From positions 78,151,096 through 78,215,095 of the forward strand of contig NC_080177.1 in assembly GCF_950295315.1 (NCBI RefSeq): 64,000 nucleotides of DNA, in the 5' to 3' direction. The DNA comes from Erinaceus europaeus. Its lineage: Eukaryota; Chordata; Mammalia; Eulipotyphla; Erinaceidae. Positions 63,346-64,000 of this stretch are shown piece after piece (position 1 is the first letter of the stretch; each line of letters begins with the position of its first letter). Made by a program: the position numbers and the translations under genes. The notes beneath the pieces are model-generated. The model was given only the letters and a program-made list of their open reading frames with translations, did not search any database and had not been told where the DNA came from.

Positions 63346-63489
63346 AGGGCTAAAGGAGGCAGGAGCCCACATGATGGTCCTCAGACAAGCACAAAACATT
63401 ACTGCTGGGAGGGATGGGAGGGTGTTCTGCAGAAAGTCAGTTGACTCAAGAATAGCTCTTGACTTTGTCACCTGCCTGGCTTTCTGTTT

Positions 63490-63690
63490 GTTTTGGGTAT
63501 CAGGGTCCTTGCACACATGTGGGTTCACCACTCCAGGCCACTCTTTCCTTCAGACATACATAGAGAGATAGAGAAACAGGGAGGGAGAGACATCACTCTG
63601 GAAGCACTGGAGTTTCCTCCCGTTGCCATGACGCCTCCTGTGTGATGCTGGGACTTGAACCTGAGTCAAGGGTGTGGCAAGGCAGACCCC
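63490..63690 (-). mobile_element. SINE-F, minus
   Basis: GGGTATCAGGGTCCTTGCAC, GACATCACTCTGGAAGCACT, GTGTGATGCTGGGACTTGAA. Confidence 0.6.
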
Positions 63691-64000
63691 CTCTCCGCCC
63701 AGTAATTTCTCTGCCCTCTCCCCCAATCCCTGTCTTATCACTCCCCACGGGCTTTGTCTCTCTGGATGCAACATTGGGCATTGAACCCTTGGCCCCTCTC
63801 ACCACTGGTAAATGGTCATGTAGATAAACAAGGTCATCCAATGGGGTTGGTTTTGAAAAATAGGATCACTCTGTGTTTGCCTGGCTCAGCCCTAGAGGAC
63901 GACTTGGGAGTGGGCGTTTCAGGCTTTTGCTCAGCTTCCGTAGGGTGAGCAGGAGCTGGTGGATTTAGGGCAGGGTAAAGAAGTCTAGAAATGAGTCTGC
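63691..64000. other. Unique intron DNA to window end
   Basis: Nothing recognised; DPF3 exon 2 has not been reached. Confidence 0.4.

Noticed and set aside
1..64000. Bacterial operon, phage, plasmid or other prokaryotic system
   Set aside because: Retroposons with TSDs, microsatellites, a CpG-island promoter and a spliced mammalian exon exclude it; no prokaryotic gene is seen.

Overview
The window is ordinary nuclear DNA of a placental mammal. Its dense, recurring set of tRNA-derived SINEs, many with a box-B core (GGTTCGAGCC) and a GTCGCTTCACAGGCGGTGAA body, is what I know from hedgehog genomes (Erinaceus type, Eulipotyphla). No bacterial, phage or plasmid feature is present. The species call rests on remembered repeat families, not on a search.

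One protein-coding exon can be supported: exon 1 of DPF3 (BAF45C), plus strand, ATG at 7566. It encodes MATVIHNPLKA and stops at a consensus splice donor at 7598. It lies in a CpG-rich promoter domain (about 6380-9110, with more CpG to 9680) carrying a GC box, two inverted CCAAT boxes and a YY1-type motif over the start codon. Everything to the right (about 56.4 kb) is the start of DPF3 intron 1; exon 2 is not in the window. Everything to the left is upstream flank, with no sign of a second gene.

Layout: 1-5922 upstream flank full of SINEs; 5923-14280 a domain with no recognisable SINE or LINE around the promoter and first intron, holding simple repeats and a candidate conserved element (11050-11530); 14280-19990 SINE-rich; 19990-21875 repeat-poor with a second candidate regulatory block; 21875-64000 SINE- and LINE-rich intron with a 31-bp minisatellite (30221-30712), an ERV LTR remnant (37277-37744), old MIR/L2 fossils and a young L1 3' family.

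Repeat names used here are local labels. SINE-A: the GTCGCTTCACAGGCGGTGAA type. SINE-B: the type with CACATTACAGTGTGCAAGG. SINE-C: GGATAAAGCATTGGACTC type with CATCACTCTGG. SINE-D: TATGCAAA...CTCATGCCTGAGG type with CCAGAGCTGAGCAGTGCTC. SINE-F: other tRNA-like SINE remnants. L1-E: a LINE-1 3'-end family. Strand + means the tRNA head is at the left; strand - means the A-rich tail appears as T-rich sequence at the left. SINE ends were placed by eye and can be off by 5-15 bases unless a target-site duplication (TSD) is given. I found no new biological system. The items most worth a second look are the promoter/start-codon architecture, three candidate regulatory blocks, and several retroposon structures (dimers under one TSD, recurrent insertion site, twin-primed L1).
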